Source: Acidobacteriota bacterium
Lineage (GTDB): Bacteria; Acidobacteriota; Terriglobia; Acidiferrales; UBA7541
DNA length: 64,000 nt
Assembly (NCBI GenBank): GCA_013289835.1
Contig: JABCZG010000001.1
Span: forward strand, 186,001-250,000
Direction of reading: 5' to 3'
Shown: piece by piece, positions 32,651-42,320 of the stretch
Layout of the letters: each line of letters begins with the position of its first letter
How positions within the stretch are numbered: position 1 is the stretch's first letter
Notes under the pieces: model-generated
Databases searched by the model: none
What the model saw: the letters and a program-made list of their open reading frames with translations, nothing else
Told to the model about the DNA's origin: nothing
Program-made: the position numbers and the translations under genes

Positions 32651-33886
32651 ATGGCTAACGCGAAGGCGGCTAATTCAAGACCTCGCATGATAAAAGTGCC
32701 GTCCTTACTTAGAGTCTCGCTGGCCGTGGTCGTCGCATGCTCGCCGCTCTCCGCGCAATTGGTGCGCGAGAATTCCGCGTCACCCGCCCAACCATCGCAG
32801 CCCAGGCAGTCCGCGCAGAGTCCTGCATCCACGCCAACGCCCACTGGCAAGCGCCGCATTTCGCAGGAAATTCAGCTCACGGGCGAATCGTCCTGGACAG
32901 ACACCGGCATTGATGTGCAAGCCGGCGAACACGTGGTCATTACCGCCTCCGGCAAATTACGCTACGCCGACGCTAAAGCCGACAACACACCGGACGGGCT
33001 CGCGCGCGGCTTCAAGGACTTGCTTCGCGATCTTCCCTTCAATGATGCCGGCCGCGGCGCGCTGATTGGCCGCATCGGCGACGCGGACATCGCACAGCCA
33101 TTCCTCATCGGCGTGAAGCGAGACGTTCTTGCGCCTGTCTCTGGCCATATTTCCGTTGGGATTAATCAGGCCAGCAGCGACGACGCCGATGGCACGTACG
33201 TCGTGCGCATCGAAGTCTTTGCGCCCGAAGGCGGCGCGGCCCGCGTCGTGGCCAGACAAGTCAGCTTTCTTCCAGGAATTGACAACAACCTCTTCTCCAA
33301 AATTCCGCGGCGCGTTGGCGACAAACACGGCAATGCTGGCGACATGGTGAACTTTCTGATCATCGGTTCTGAAGACGCGATGCAGCGCGTCTTCACCACA
33401 GCGGGATGGGTCAAGGTGGACGCCGACGTCAAAGACACCGTTCTTCACGGTCTGATCGAAAGCCTATCGAAAGAGTCCTACTTGACGATGCCCATGAGCC
33501 AGCTTTATCTCTTTGGCCGCCCGCAAGATTACGGCTGGGCGCATGCGGAACCCATCAGCGTCGTCCGCTCGCGCAATCACCTACGAATCTGGAAAGCGCC
33601 GTTCCAGGTCCATGGCCAAACCTTGTGGGTTGGCGCCGCCACGCATGATATTGGCTTTGAGAAAGATCAGCGGAACAATGGGCTCACCCACAAGATCGAT
33701 CCCAATATCGACCTCGAGCGCGATTACGTTGAAAAAACGCTCTCCTCCACCGGGCTCGTCGCCGAAGTTACTCACTTTCTCCCCACCAACCCGCTCACCG
33801 AAGCCAAGACCGCCACTGGCGGCACGTTTAGTTCGAACGGGCAAGTCCTCATCCTCAAGCTCGAGGAGTCCGCCACCGCTCAGTGA
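32651..33886 (+). CDS. Secreted protein with LecA-like N-terminal region and LssY C-terminal-like domain
   Basis: WTDTGIDVQAGEHVVITASGKLRY; GDMVNFLIIGSEDAMQRVFTTAGW...LWVGAATHDIGFE. Confidence 0.7.
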   Translation: MANAKAANSRPRMIKVPSLLRVSLAVVVACSPLSAQLVRENSASPAQPSQPRQSAQSPASTPTPTGKRRISQEIQLTGESSWTDTGIDVQAGEHVVITASGKLRYADAKADNTPDGLARGFKDLLRDLPFNDAGRGALIGRIGDADIAQPFLIGVKRDVLAPVSGHISVGINQASSDDADGTYVVRIEVFAPEGGAARVVARQVSFLPGIDNNLFSKIPRRVGDKHGNAGDMVNFLIIGSEDAMQRVFTTAGWVKVDADVKDTVLHGLIESLSKESYLTMPMSQLYLFGRPQDYGWAHAEPISVVRSRNHLRIWKAPFQVHGQTLWVGAATHDIGFEKDQRNNGLTHKIDPNIDLERDYVEKTLSSTGLVAEVTHFLPTNPLTEAKTATGGTFSSNGQVLILKLEESATAQ

Positions 33887-33986
33887 GTCCAATGCGGGAG
33901 TGGAGTCAAAGGTTCTTGGACCATGCGCGAAGTCGTCCCACAGCCATTTTTTCACTGAGCCACGGCTGCGGGGCCAAGCGGGAGAG

Positions 33987-34706
33987 TCAAGACCTCGCGG
34001 AAAAGAAGGATGCCACGGGCGGCCGCTCTCCTTGTGGCGCATCCACGAGCTGCGCCAAGGTTAGAAGCGCGGTCCGCCCATAGTGCTCGCCTTCAAGAAT
34101 TCGCACTTCCAGCATCAGCCCGGGCTCGTGCGCTTCGATCACCCTCACTTTCAGCCCTGAGGGCAAGAGCAAAACCTTTTGATGTGCGATCAGCAGGGAG
34201 AAACCCACATCGTCGTTGGCGGCGTCCAATCTGTCCCGCTCTTTCTGGCTGGCTTGGTCCACAGCGGCCAGCATGTATTTTTCCTTGCCGCCGCGGACCT
34301 CGAATACGCGCCCAACACTCTTGCTCGCGGCACTTCGTTTTGGGGTGGGAGCTGGCGCGACCTTTGCCGCACCTTTGACTGTTCCCAGAAAGCGATAGCC
34401 CTTGCGCGGCAGCGTCTCCACGAAGCGCGGCTTTCGGGTCCCGTCTCCCAGCGCTTGCCGAAGCTTTTTCACTGCGGTGTTCAGGCTGTGGTCGAAGTCC
34501 ACAAAGGTGTCCGCGGGCCAAATCCGTTCGCGCAACTCCTCCCGAGTCACCAGATCGCCCGGCCGCTCCAGCAGAATAACCAGAACTTGGAAGGGCTGCT
34601 GCTGCAGCTTGATTTTCGTGCCCTTCTTGAACAGCTCCCCCGCGTGGGGATCAATGGCGAAGTCGCCAAATTGGATCAGCCGGGATGCGTGCGCTTGCGA
34701 AGTCAT
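33987..34706 (-). CDS. Winged-helix DNA-binding (OmpR/CadC-type) regulator
   Basis: LIQFGDFAIDPHAGELFKKGTKIKLQQQPFQVLVILLERPGDLVTREELRERIWP...VKKLRQALGD. Confidence 0.88.
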   Translation of the reverse strand: MTSQAHASRLIQFGDFAIDPHAGELFKKGTKIKLQQQPFQVLVILLERPGDLVTREELRERIWPADTFVDFDHSLNTAVKKLRQALGDGTRKPRFVETLPRKGYRFLGTVKGAAKVAPAPTPKRSAASKSVGRVFEVRGGKEKYMLAAVDQASQKERDRLDAANDDVGFSLLIAHQKVLLLPSGLKVRVIEAHEPGLMLEVRILEGEHYGRTALLTLAQLVDAPQGERPPVASFFSARS

Positions 34707-34992
34707 TCATTTCACTCGTATTGGCCGCAGAATATAGCATCAGTCGCGCCTGTTGCGGAACATTCCTCGCGCTCTCGGTTCACCCCCAGTTCACCTCCAA
34801 ATTACCCCCCGTGCATTGAGCTCCTCTGGGTTCTGAGCGAAAGTGACGCAACGTTGAGGGGCGGCAGAAAGGCCCCAAGCGAATCCGGTGAGCCGGCATC
34901 GCTACTAGGAATTGAAGCGAGAAGCAAAAAGGATCACCAGAGCTTCGACGATTCCCACCACGTTGCCTCCCCGGGCGACGCCACCACGCAGT

Positions 34993-35039
34993 AAAAAAAC
35001 CACCTCCTCTGCCCTGAACAGAGGAGGTGGTCTCTTTTT
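34993..35039. terminator. Bidirectional Rho-independent terminator
   Basis: aaaaaaACCACCTCCTCTG-ccctgaa-CAGAGGAGGTGGTctcttttt; 13 bp perfect stem. Confidence 0.9.
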
Positions 35040-35174
35040 CAGCGCTCAGTGCCCTGCCCGCTCTACCTTACTGGAATGTTTCCTTCCCTTGGGCGGTCTT
35101 CCTCAATTTGGAGTATGATTCCGCCCCGGCCAAGCCTCAGACGCCGAACCGCACTTTCCCTCAGGAGGTGGCTC

Positions 35175-35774
35175 GTGGTCATCGCCAAGCCAGACAACGA
35201 AGCAGGCCGCATCGTGGCCCTGGAAAAGTACGCCATCCTGGATACCGATCCCGAACAGGCCTTCGACGATCTCACTCTTCTGGCGTCGTTTGTCTGCAAA
35301 ACGCCCATCGCCCTGATTTCTTTGGTAGATGAGGACCGCCAGTGGTTTAAGTCGCGCGTAGGCATTGATGCTTCCGAGACCTCCCGCGAGATTGCGTTCT
35401 GCTCCACGGCGATTTTGCAGCCCGACGTTTTCGTGGTCTCCGATGCGCTAAAAGACGACCGTTTTCGCGATAATCCGCTGGTCGCCTCCGACCCCAATAT
35501 CCGCTTCTACGCCGGAGCCCCGCTCATCAACGAGGATGGATACGCCCTCGGGACACTCTGCGTTGTGGATCGCGCGCCTCGCGAATTGACGTCCGAACAA
35601 AGAGAAGCGCTAAAAGCACTGAGCCGCCTGGTTCTGGCGCAGCTCGAATTTCGCCGCAACTTGATTTTGTTAAAGGAAGCTCTTACCGATCGCACCAAAG
35701 TGGAACACGAACGCCAGCGCGAGCTCATTCACGTCCAGGAAACCTTGATGCGCGTGATGGGGATTCGCCACTGA
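35175..35774 (+). CDS. GAF domain protein
   Basis: GTG start after [53 protein letters not shown]. Confidence 0.88.
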   Translation: MVIAKPDNEAGRIVALEKYAILDTDPEQAFDDLTLLASFVCKTPIALISLVDEDRQWFKSRVGIDASETSREIAFCSTAILQPDVFVVSDALKDDRFRDNPLVASDPNIRFYAGAPLINEDGYALGTLCVVDRAPRELTSEQREALKALSRLVLAQLEFRRNLILLKEALTDRTKVEHERQRELIHVQETLMRVMGIRH

Positions 35775-35844
35775 ACATCTCACTCGCCGGAAGTGTTCTG
35801 CGCTTCTTCGGCATCCATGGTCCGCGAGATTCGTTTCCGTCGCG

Positions 35845-36249
35845 TTGACTTGCTTCGTCCCCCATCCTAAGATGCGTGCTCCGAAACCCTGTTGCGCTGT
35901 GCGCAACGATTTTCGGGTGGAGGGCCTGGTGAACGATTGGAAATTCGCGCAGAAGGACGCCTCCGAAGAGCTCGCCTTGCTTACCCAATTCTCCTTCAAG
36001 AAGCGTCAGGCGAACGGCGACGTTAGCTTCGTGATCACCATAAGAGAATATGTCGCGCCTCCCAAGAATCAGTTCGCGCGCTTTTTCGCGCAGGCGGATA
36101 AACACGTCAACCAGAAAATCGCGCCGATTCTGCCGACGGGCTGGGGAAACTCCATCCTCGATGCACTCAATGACTGTATCCGAATGATCCGCCAATTTCC
36201 GTGCGAGGGAGAGGAGACTTCCACGGCGACTGGGGCGTCCGGCGGCTGA
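35845..36249 (+). CDS. Hypothetical protein
   Basis: 134 aa ORF; no recognised family; start uncertain. Confidence 0.5.
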   Translation: MTCFVPHPKMRAPKPCCAVRNDFRVEGLVNDWKFAQKDASEELALLTQFSFKKRQANGDVSFVITIREYVAPPKNQFARFFAQADKHVNQKIAPILPTGWGNSILDALNDCIRMIRQFPCEGEETSTATGASGG

Positions 36250-36332
36250 CACAAGCGCCAGCATTCCCCAGTCTACACTTGAAAAATCTCGATTGCCGTC
36301 ACTGGAATCGTGCGGCCGTTAGAAAGGCGCCA

Positions 36333-36698
36333 GTGAAAATCCTCACGAAAGAATTGAAGCCCGGCATTATGGTCCTGGAGTTAAGCGGGCCGCTACAGAT
36401 GGGCGTCGAATGCAAACAGCTGGAACTGGCCTTCGATCAACTGATCCGCGACAGCCATACGCGCGTCATCGTTGATCTTTCACAGGTGACCAAGCTCGAC
36501 AGCGGCGGTTTGGGAAAACTCGTGAACTGTTTTTCTCGCCTGAAGACCGCTGGCGGCGCGCTTCGTCTCGCCGGCGTCACCGGCATGATCGACGGCATTC
36601 TAAAATTAACGCACGCCGATCACTTTCTGAAATCCTATCCCACCGCCCGCGAGGCCGCCGAAAGCTTCTCGGATTCCTCGCACTCGACAACCAACTAG
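36333..36698 (+). CDS. STAS domain protein (anti-sigma factor antagonist type)
   Basis: VLELSGPLQMGVECKQLELAFDQLIRDSHTRVIVDLSQVTKLDSGGLGKLV; GTG start. Confidence 0.87.
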   Translation: MKILTKELKPGIMVLELSGPLQMGVECKQLELAFDQLIRDSHTRVIVDLSQVTKLDSGGLGKLVNCFSRLKTAGGALRLAGVTGMIDGILKLTHADHFLKSYPTAREAAESFSDSSHSTTN

Positions 36699-36720
36699 TT
36701 TCGCCGAATCATCCATCCTC

Positions 36721-37077
36721 ATGAAAGCATCCGCCCTTCGCGCAGCGCTTCTCGTACTCTCGGTTGCAGCCGCAGCCCCAGGGTGGACTGCGCAGGTGAC
36801 GAGAACATCTTCAGGCTCTCCCGCAGCCGTCCTCGAGCAGCGAGACTGGCCCGCCTACGGCGGCGCACCTGAGAACAGTCACTATTCAAGCCTTGCGCAA
36901 ATTAATCGAAGCAACGTTAAGCGCCTCGCCGTCGCGTGGACGTTTGATACGCAGGAGGAAGGCGGCCTCCAGTCCAGCCCCCTCATCGTCGGCGGCGTAC
37001 TCTACGGAATCACTCCAACCCAAAAAATATTTGCTCTGGACGCCACTACCGGCAAGCTCGTGTGGAAATTTGACTAA
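36721..37077 (+). pseudogene. N-terminal remnant of a PQQ-dependent dehydrogenase
   Basis: DWPAYGGAPENSHYSSLAQINRSNVKRLAVAWTFDT...LDATTGKLVWKFD then stop after 118 aa. Confidence 0.75.
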
Positions 37078-37160
37078 TCATCGATGCAAATTCCGGCTCA
37101 CGACCGGAGCAGTAGCCTCACGTCCGAACTGTAGATGTGGACTAAATTTTGCCAGCTGAT

Positions 37161-38120
37161 TTACTTATCTCGGGATGAGGAGCTGCGTTCGAGAGAAGCG
37201 CGATCCCAGCTCGCAAGATTGGCGCCGGCTTCATACGTGCTCTGCGCGAACTTCAGGATTTCGTCGCGCGGGGAAGCGGCGCACCGCGCATCGTCGTACA
37301 TCAACAAAAACTCGTGCATCTTTTTTTGATAGAACGCGCCGGCGGGCTGAACCGTCTGTTGGTCGAAGCCTGCCGGTTCAGGAGCCGTGTACGTGTAGAA
37401 CGCCGGCCCCGCCACTTCTCCCCCGCCCGGCCACCAACCCAGGCTGATGCATTCGCGCGAGTACGCTTCGGAAGTGATGACGCCTTTTCGGGGCGGGGAG
37501 ATCCGGCCGCTAAACCGCGTGCAACACAAATCGAAGCTGCCCCAAAAAAAATGAACGGGACTCTGCTTGCCGAGGAACCGCGAGCGAAATTCCTGAAACA
37601 CAAGATCCGTCGACCGCAAGATCCGCCACAAACGGTTCACATATTCCGGGTCGTACGAGGCATGCGTTTCATCGCGTTCGAATGGAATCGGGTCTGGAAT
37701 TTCCTGAGGCTTGGCATAGATTTGGATGTTGATGCCCGCGTCCTTCAGCGCCGCAAATAGTTCTCGATAAAAGGCCGCAACCGACTTTGGCGCAAGGGGC
37801 ACAAACCGTTCTCCCCCATCCGGCGTTCGAATCTCCAGCCGATGGTGAATAAAGTCAAACTCGATCTCAAACGCGCGCCCCTCATAGGGCATTGCGGACG
37901 TCGTGAGTCCGCGCGCGCTCACGTAAAGAGCGGCATTCCACCAATGATTCTGCAGCGGCGCAAGTCCCAGGCGGATCTTCCCGACAATCTGCGTCCATAG
38001 ATGCAGCGTGTGGTACGTGCTTTCCCATTGTCCCAGCGGCAACGCCGGCCAGTCCTGTTCATTCGCCCTCAACGAGGAACCTAGCCCGGGAACGTTCGCC
38101 TGCTTGTCAGTTGCAGCCAT
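37161..38120 (-). CDS. DUF5996 family protein
   Basis: WPALPLGQWESTYHTLHLWTQIVGKIRLGLAPLQNHWWNAALYVSARGL...FFWGSFDLCCTRFSGR. Confidence 0.8.
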   Translation of the reverse strand: MAATDKQANVPGLGSSLRANEQDWPALPLGQWESTYHTLHLWTQIVGKIRLGLAPLQNHWWNAALYVSARGLTTSAMPYEGRAFEIEFDFIHHRLEIRTPDGGERFVPLAPKSVAAFYRELFAALKDAGINIQIYAKPQEIPDPIPFERDETHASYDPEYVNRLWRILRSTDLVFQEFRSRFLGKQSPVHFFWGSFDLCCTRFSGRISPPRKGVITSEAYSRECISLGWWPGGGEVAGPAFYTYTAPEPAGFDQQTVQPAGAFYQKKMHEFLLMYDDARCAASPRDEILKFAQSTYEAGANLASWDRASLERSSSSRDK

Positions 38121-38228
38121 AAACCCAGATTATGCGCTCAGAGCGCCCAGTTGTCTTTCTCAGTGTTTTGCAGGAGAGGTGCCCTAACGCCGCGCAAAGG
38201 CAAATGGGAAGTACCCAACGCCAGCACT

Positions 38229-38609
38229 TCAGCGGCCGCGGACTGCTTGTTTCGCTCGCCGCGTGGCTGGCCGCCTTTTCGTGCGCAGGGCTGCGCGTGC
38301 GGGTCGAACCTCAAAACGCACTCCCTCCGAGCGCTGCAGATAAGCAACTATTTCAAACAGATTTCGTGCCGTCGGATTTCCGTTTGGCCCAAACATCTGG
38401 TGAAGCGTCTTTGCGTGAATTTTGGTCTGCGCCGCCAACTTCGGGAAGCCAACTGTGGCATTGATGTAATCACGCAATAGTTCCTTGCCCAGCGCCACTT
38501 CGCCAGCGAGCAAGCTTTCCATTGCATCGCTGAGTATCCCTCTTCGAAAAGCGGGATCACGTTTCACATCCGCTTGAACGGTCTCTCTGAAATCTCGCGT
38601 CAAAGCCAT
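38229..38609 (-). CDS. HigA-like / HTH antitoxin
   Basis: FRRGILSDAMESLLAGEVALGKELLRDYINATVGFPKLAAQTKIHAKTLHQMFGPNGNPTARNLFEIVAYL. Confidence 0.75.
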   Translation of the reverse strand: MALTRDFRETVQADVKRDPAFRRGILSDAMESLLAGEVALGKELLRDYINATVGFPKLAAQTKIHAKTLHQMFGPNGNPTARNLFEIVAYLQRSEGVRFEVRPARAALRTKRRPATRRAKQAVRGR

Positions 38610-38626
38610 CTTCACTCCCTTTCTTC

Positions 38627-38950
38627 CTACTTCCTCTTTCGCTGCAGGTAGTCCTTCCATCGGTTGAGCGCCTGGCCGATATCGTTCTGCTGCCGTTGCT
38701 TCGTCCCACCGCCAAGAAGGATGACTATCTCCGCGCCGTCTTTCCCAAAATACACCCGGTAACCGGGGCCGAAATGGATCCTGCACTCGAACACGCCCGC
38801 TCCGACGCCCTGAACGTTGGAAAAGTTTCCGAGTCCAACGCGGTACAGCGCCGTTGTCACTTTCCGCCGGGCTTCTGGATTCAGCTTGTCTCGCCAGTCG
38901 CGAAAAGGACTGCGGCCGCTACGGTCGATATATTCGCGAATATCAACCAT
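38627..38950 (-). CDS. HigB-like (RelE/ParE superfamily) toxin
   Basis: SPFRDWRDKLNPEARRKVTTALYRVGLGNFSNVQGVGAGVFECRIHFGPGYRVYFGKDGAEIVILLGGGTKQRQQNDI. Confidence 0.88.
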   Translation of the reverse strand: MVDIREYIDRSGRSPFRDWRDKLNPEARRKVTTALYRVGLGNFSNVQGVGAGVFECRIHFGPGYRVYFGKDGAEIVILLGGGTKQRQQNDIGQALNRWKDYLQRKRK

Positions 38951-39037
38951 CCGCCTGATGGTAACATTTATTTTACTATTGTCAAGGAGTGGCTAGGCCC
39001 AGCATTGGGTGCGCCACACACGGCTGCGAAACGCTTG

Positions 39038-40210
39038 CTATTTTTCCAGAAGCCCGCTGATCAGCTTGGCGAGCTGCGACTCCTGCCGCAGAACCGCCTC
39101 TCGCTGCGCCGCATTGCTTCCCGCTTCGGTCACGCGCGCGAGTTGCGCCGCCAAGTTTCTCACCGCCACATCCTGCGGCACGTAAGTTCGATCCTTTGGC
39201 GTGATTGCCTCCCACCCTGATGCTGTGCGATGCAGCTCCCAGAAAACTTTTTCACGCTTCCGCGTGTAGTCTGCTTCTCCACCAGCAAGAGTGGCGCGCG
39301 AATCCATCAGCAGATGCGCCCATCCGTGGTCGCGTTTGAGTTCCAGCCGCTCCACCTGAAGTCCTTCGAAAATAACAACCGGCAACGCCAATTTCGCAGG
39401 GTCATCCTCGCGCAAAAGGTCTCCAGAGGCATTGCTCAACTCGGAGATGCCCTGCGCAACTTCGGCCTTCGTCGGCTGCTTGTTTTTTGCGGAAATAACG
39501 ATGCTGCGCGCTACTTCAAATCTGGCGCTTGCAACTTTTGGCGCGCCCGAATCCGGCCGGTCACGCGCGACTGTCGAAGCCGTCTTCGGCGGACGATTGG
39601 AAGCTGCAGCGTTTGCCGCGGAGCGTTCCTCAATCAATGTCCCCGAGTCTTGTTGCCGCCCAGAATTGAAAGCTCGTGAAGATGCTGGAGTTTTCGCGGC
39701 GGTCTGCGTTGCGCCGCTTTCTATTTTGTACCGGTAGAAACGCGGCGTGCCACGCGACCTCCAATACGGCCCCTCGTAATTCTGCGCCTCCAGTCCCGTG
39801 CTCACCAGACTGTAGAAACTGTGCTCCGCCGGTTCCACGACAATTCCGACATGGCCCGGCCAGGCAACCAAATCTCCCCGCTGCGGATGTCGCACCGGCG
39901 CAAAATTCTCGTTGCCTGCATAAAGTTCGAACGAGCTCGCATACGGATATTCGAATCCGGCGTCCACGTAAATCTGGTGAACCACATGCGAGCAATCCTG
40001 CGACCCGCTCGCCGCGTAGTCCTGCTCCAAGGCGGCGCTGACAATGGCCCTTCCCTCCCTTGCGCTCAACAATCGGACGTTCGCGGCTGCTTCGGGCGCG
40101 GTCGTCGTGGATTGCGCATTGGCGGCCTTAAGTCCGGCAAAGCACAGCCAAATGATCCAGAGTGCGCACGAAACTCCGACCGTCCATTTCCAGCGAAAGT
40201 GGGTTCTCAT
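39038..40210 (-). CDS. NlpC/P60-like domain protein
   Basis: DCSHVVHQIYVDAGFEYPYASS...PQRGDLVAWPGHVGIVVE (Cys/His of NlpC/P60). Confidence 0.7.
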   Translation of the reverse strand: MRTHFRWKWTVGVSCALWIIWLCFAGLKAANAQSTTTAPEAAANVRLLSAREGRAIVSAALEQDYAASGSQDCSHVVHQIYVDAGFEYPYASSFELYAGNENFAPVRHPQRGDLVAWPGHVGIVVEPAEHSFYSLVSTGLEAQNYEGPYWRSRGTPRFYRYKIESGATQTAAKTPASSRAFNSGRQQDSGTLIEERSAANAAASNRPPKTASTVARDRPDSGAPKVASARFEVARSIVISAKNKQPTKAEVAQGISELSNASGDLLREDDPAKLALPVVIFEGLQVERLELKRDHGWAHLLMDSRATLAGGEADYTRKREKVFWELHRTASGWEAITPKDRTYVPQDVAVRNLAAQLARVTEAGSNAAQREAVLRQESQLAKLISGLLEK

Positions 40211-40411
40211 TTTCCGCATAATCCAGCGACTTCGCACAATGGTGCTAACAGGCCACCACTCTCAGGGTTCCAAGCCAGACCGCGGGTAGCAATGGACCGT
40301 GCTCTGAGCGTACTTGGCCGAATGGCCAGTTAGGGCAGGTCAGTGAAAAACACAGCATTTTTGAAGGGTTATTCAGGAAGGAGGTGTACGACTCGGGAGA
40401 AATTTCGAACC

Positions 40412-41404
40412 TTAGGCGCCAGCCACGGCCCGGCGAAGCACTTCGCGCGATATGTTCGCGCCACTGACGATCAGCACGACATGATCGCCACACGTGCCGC
40501 TGGATTTTAGCAGCGCTGCCGTGCTCGCGGCCCCGGCCGGTTCCGCCAGGATATGCTCTTCGAGGAGGAGCACTTCAATCGCCCGCAACAACTGTTCTTC
40601 ACTCACCAGGACGACATCATCAACCAGGTTTTTCACGTCGCGCACATTCGCTGCCTCTGGCGTTCGCGTCGCAAGGCCATCGGCAATCGTGTCGCACGTT
40701 TCCGTTTCTACGACTTTGCCTTGCTTCCACGACAGGTAATACGAAGGAGCGCGCTCCGCCTGCACCCCGATGATTTTCACCTGCGGCGCAATCTGTTTCG
40801 CTGCCGCGGCGATTCCCCGAATCAGCGCCGTGTCGCCCATGGGCACAAAAATCGCGCTCGTCTCGGGAAGTTGCTCCAGGATTTCGCACCCAATCGTCGC
40901 CGGGCCGGCCGGCAAATCCTCGTCGGTCCCATCGTTCAGGAAATACACGCCCGGCCGCTTGGCGTGCTCCGCCGCCAGCGAGAATGCAGATAATGGGTCG
41001 CTGTCCCTGCTCTCGACAATCGCCGCGCCAAGAGCGGCAATCCGAGCCCGCTTCACCGGATTGCAATTCGCCGGCAAGAAAATTCGCGCCGCAATCCCGA
41101 ACTGCTTCGCCGCATACGCCACCGCCGCCCCGTGATTCCCCGTGCTGGAGGCCACGACTTCCTGCGCCGCCCCGCGCTTCATTCTCTGCGCTAGCGCGTA
41201 AAGCGCGCCTCTCGGCTTGAACGAACCCGTCGGCAGCTCCACCTCCAGTTTCAAATAAACATTCCTGCCCGCCATCTTGCTAAGAAACGCAGCCCCCACC
41301 AGCCGCGTCCGCGCAAAATATTTCGCCAAAAATCCTTGCGCCTCGCGAACCCTCGCCAAACTCGGCACAATTTGCAAACCAGCTTCGCCCGCCGATCCGT
41401 TCAT
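40412..41404 (-). CDS. Threonine/serine dehydratase-like PLP enzyme
   Basis: LKLEVELPTGSFKPRGALYAL (PLP lysine), ASSTGNHGAAVAYAAKQFG. Confidence 0.88.
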   Translation of the reverse strand: MNGSAGEAGLQIVPSLARVREAQGFLAKYFARTRLVGAAFLSKMAGRNVYLKLEVELPTGSFKPRGALYALAQRMKRGAAQEVVASSTGNHGAAVAYAAKQFGIAARIFLPANCNPVKRARIAALGAAIVESRDSDPLSAFSLAAEHAKRPGVYFLNDGTDEDLPAGPATIGCEILEQLPETSAIFVPMGDTALIRGIAAAAKQIAPQVKIIGVQAERAPSYYLSWKQGKVVETETCDTIADGLATRTPEAANVRDVKNLVDDVVLVSEEQLLRAIEVLLLEEHILAEPAGAASTAALLKSSGTCGDHVVLIVSGANISREVLRRAVAGA

Positions 41405-41546
41405 CTCGCTACCCTCACTTCGTACCCGGCCTAGACTATACCCTACTGGGGTTCCTCGACCTCTTCCCCGCGTTTCTTCTCGCCCTCCAAAATCACAATC
41501 CCTCCTTAGCGCTAGACAAAAACGCATCTGTCTTACACTCTGCAAT

Positions 41547-41557
41547 TTGTAGTACAA
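41547..41557 (+). promoter_or_regulatory. Candidate operator of vapBC-like module
   Basis: Palindrome TTGTA-g-TACAA 7 bp upstream of the GTG start. Confidence 0.5.
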
Positions 41558-41563
41558 TTAGAC

Positions 41564-41794
41564 GTGCGCTCCGTAATCCAGGCAAGGCTTGACCACCCCT
41601 CACGAAAACGGCTCGCGGTCCTGGTCCGCGAACTGGGCTGGAGCCCTTCGCAGGTCGTACGTGAAGGCCTTCGCATCCTGGAAGCCAGTTATCTGCGCCG
41701 GAAAAAACGCGGCGTCATCGGCATGGGAAAGTTCCGCTCTGGCGTGCCCGACCTGGGTTCGAACAAGAAACATCTGCGTGGATTTGGCCGTTGA
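41564..41794 (+). CDS. VapB-like antitoxin
   Basis: Small basic protein with alpha-helical DNA-binding-like N-terminus, overlapping a PIN toxin gene. Confidence 0.65.
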   Translation: MRSVIQARLDHPSRKRLAVLVRELGWSPSQVVREGLRILEASYLRRKKRGVIGMGKFRSGVPDLGSNKKHLRGFGR

Positions 41795-42207
41795 AACCGG
41801 TGCTGCTCGACACAGGGGTGATCGTGGCGCTCCTGGACCGCAGCGAGAAATTTCACCTGGCCTGTGCCACGGCCATCCGCGAATTGGAAGCGCCGCTCAT
41901 CACCTGCGAAGCCGTGATTGCTGAAAGCTGCTATCTGCTGCGCAATCTCCCGGGCGCGCCGGAAGTCGTAGCCGAAAACGTCGCCGCGGGTATCTTCCAG
42001 ATTCCCTTCCAATTGTCGCGGGAAACCGCCGGCGTTAAACAGGCATTGCGAAAATATCGTGACCTCAAGATCGATCTCGCCGACGCCTGCCTGATTCGCT
42101 TGGCTGACGAATTCGAATCCGCCAACATTCTGACGTTAGACAAAGACTTCGATATCTATCGCTGGGGCAAAAACAAACTCTTCCGTATGTTGCCGGACCT
42201 CAAATAG
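41791..42207 (+). CDS. PIN domain toxin, VapC-like
   Basis: LLDTGVIVALLDRSEKFH..., CEAVIAESCYLL, DLADACLIRLADEFESANILTLDKDF. Confidence 0.88.
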   Translation: MKPVLLDTGVIVALLDRSEKFHLACATAIRELEAPLITCEAVIAESCYLLRNLPGAPEVVAENVAAGIFQIPFQLSRETAGVKQALRKYRDLKIDLADACLIRLADEFESANILTLDKDFDIYRWGKNKLFRMLPDLK

Positions 42208-42320
42208 CAAAACCCGACCCACTTGTCCTGTTCCAGTCCGCTCCTTTGACGTCTCGCGCTTCCTTCGCGACCTCTGCGTCTCTGCGTTATCTTTTTCCAT
42301 CTTTCCACCGCTGGTAGGAC

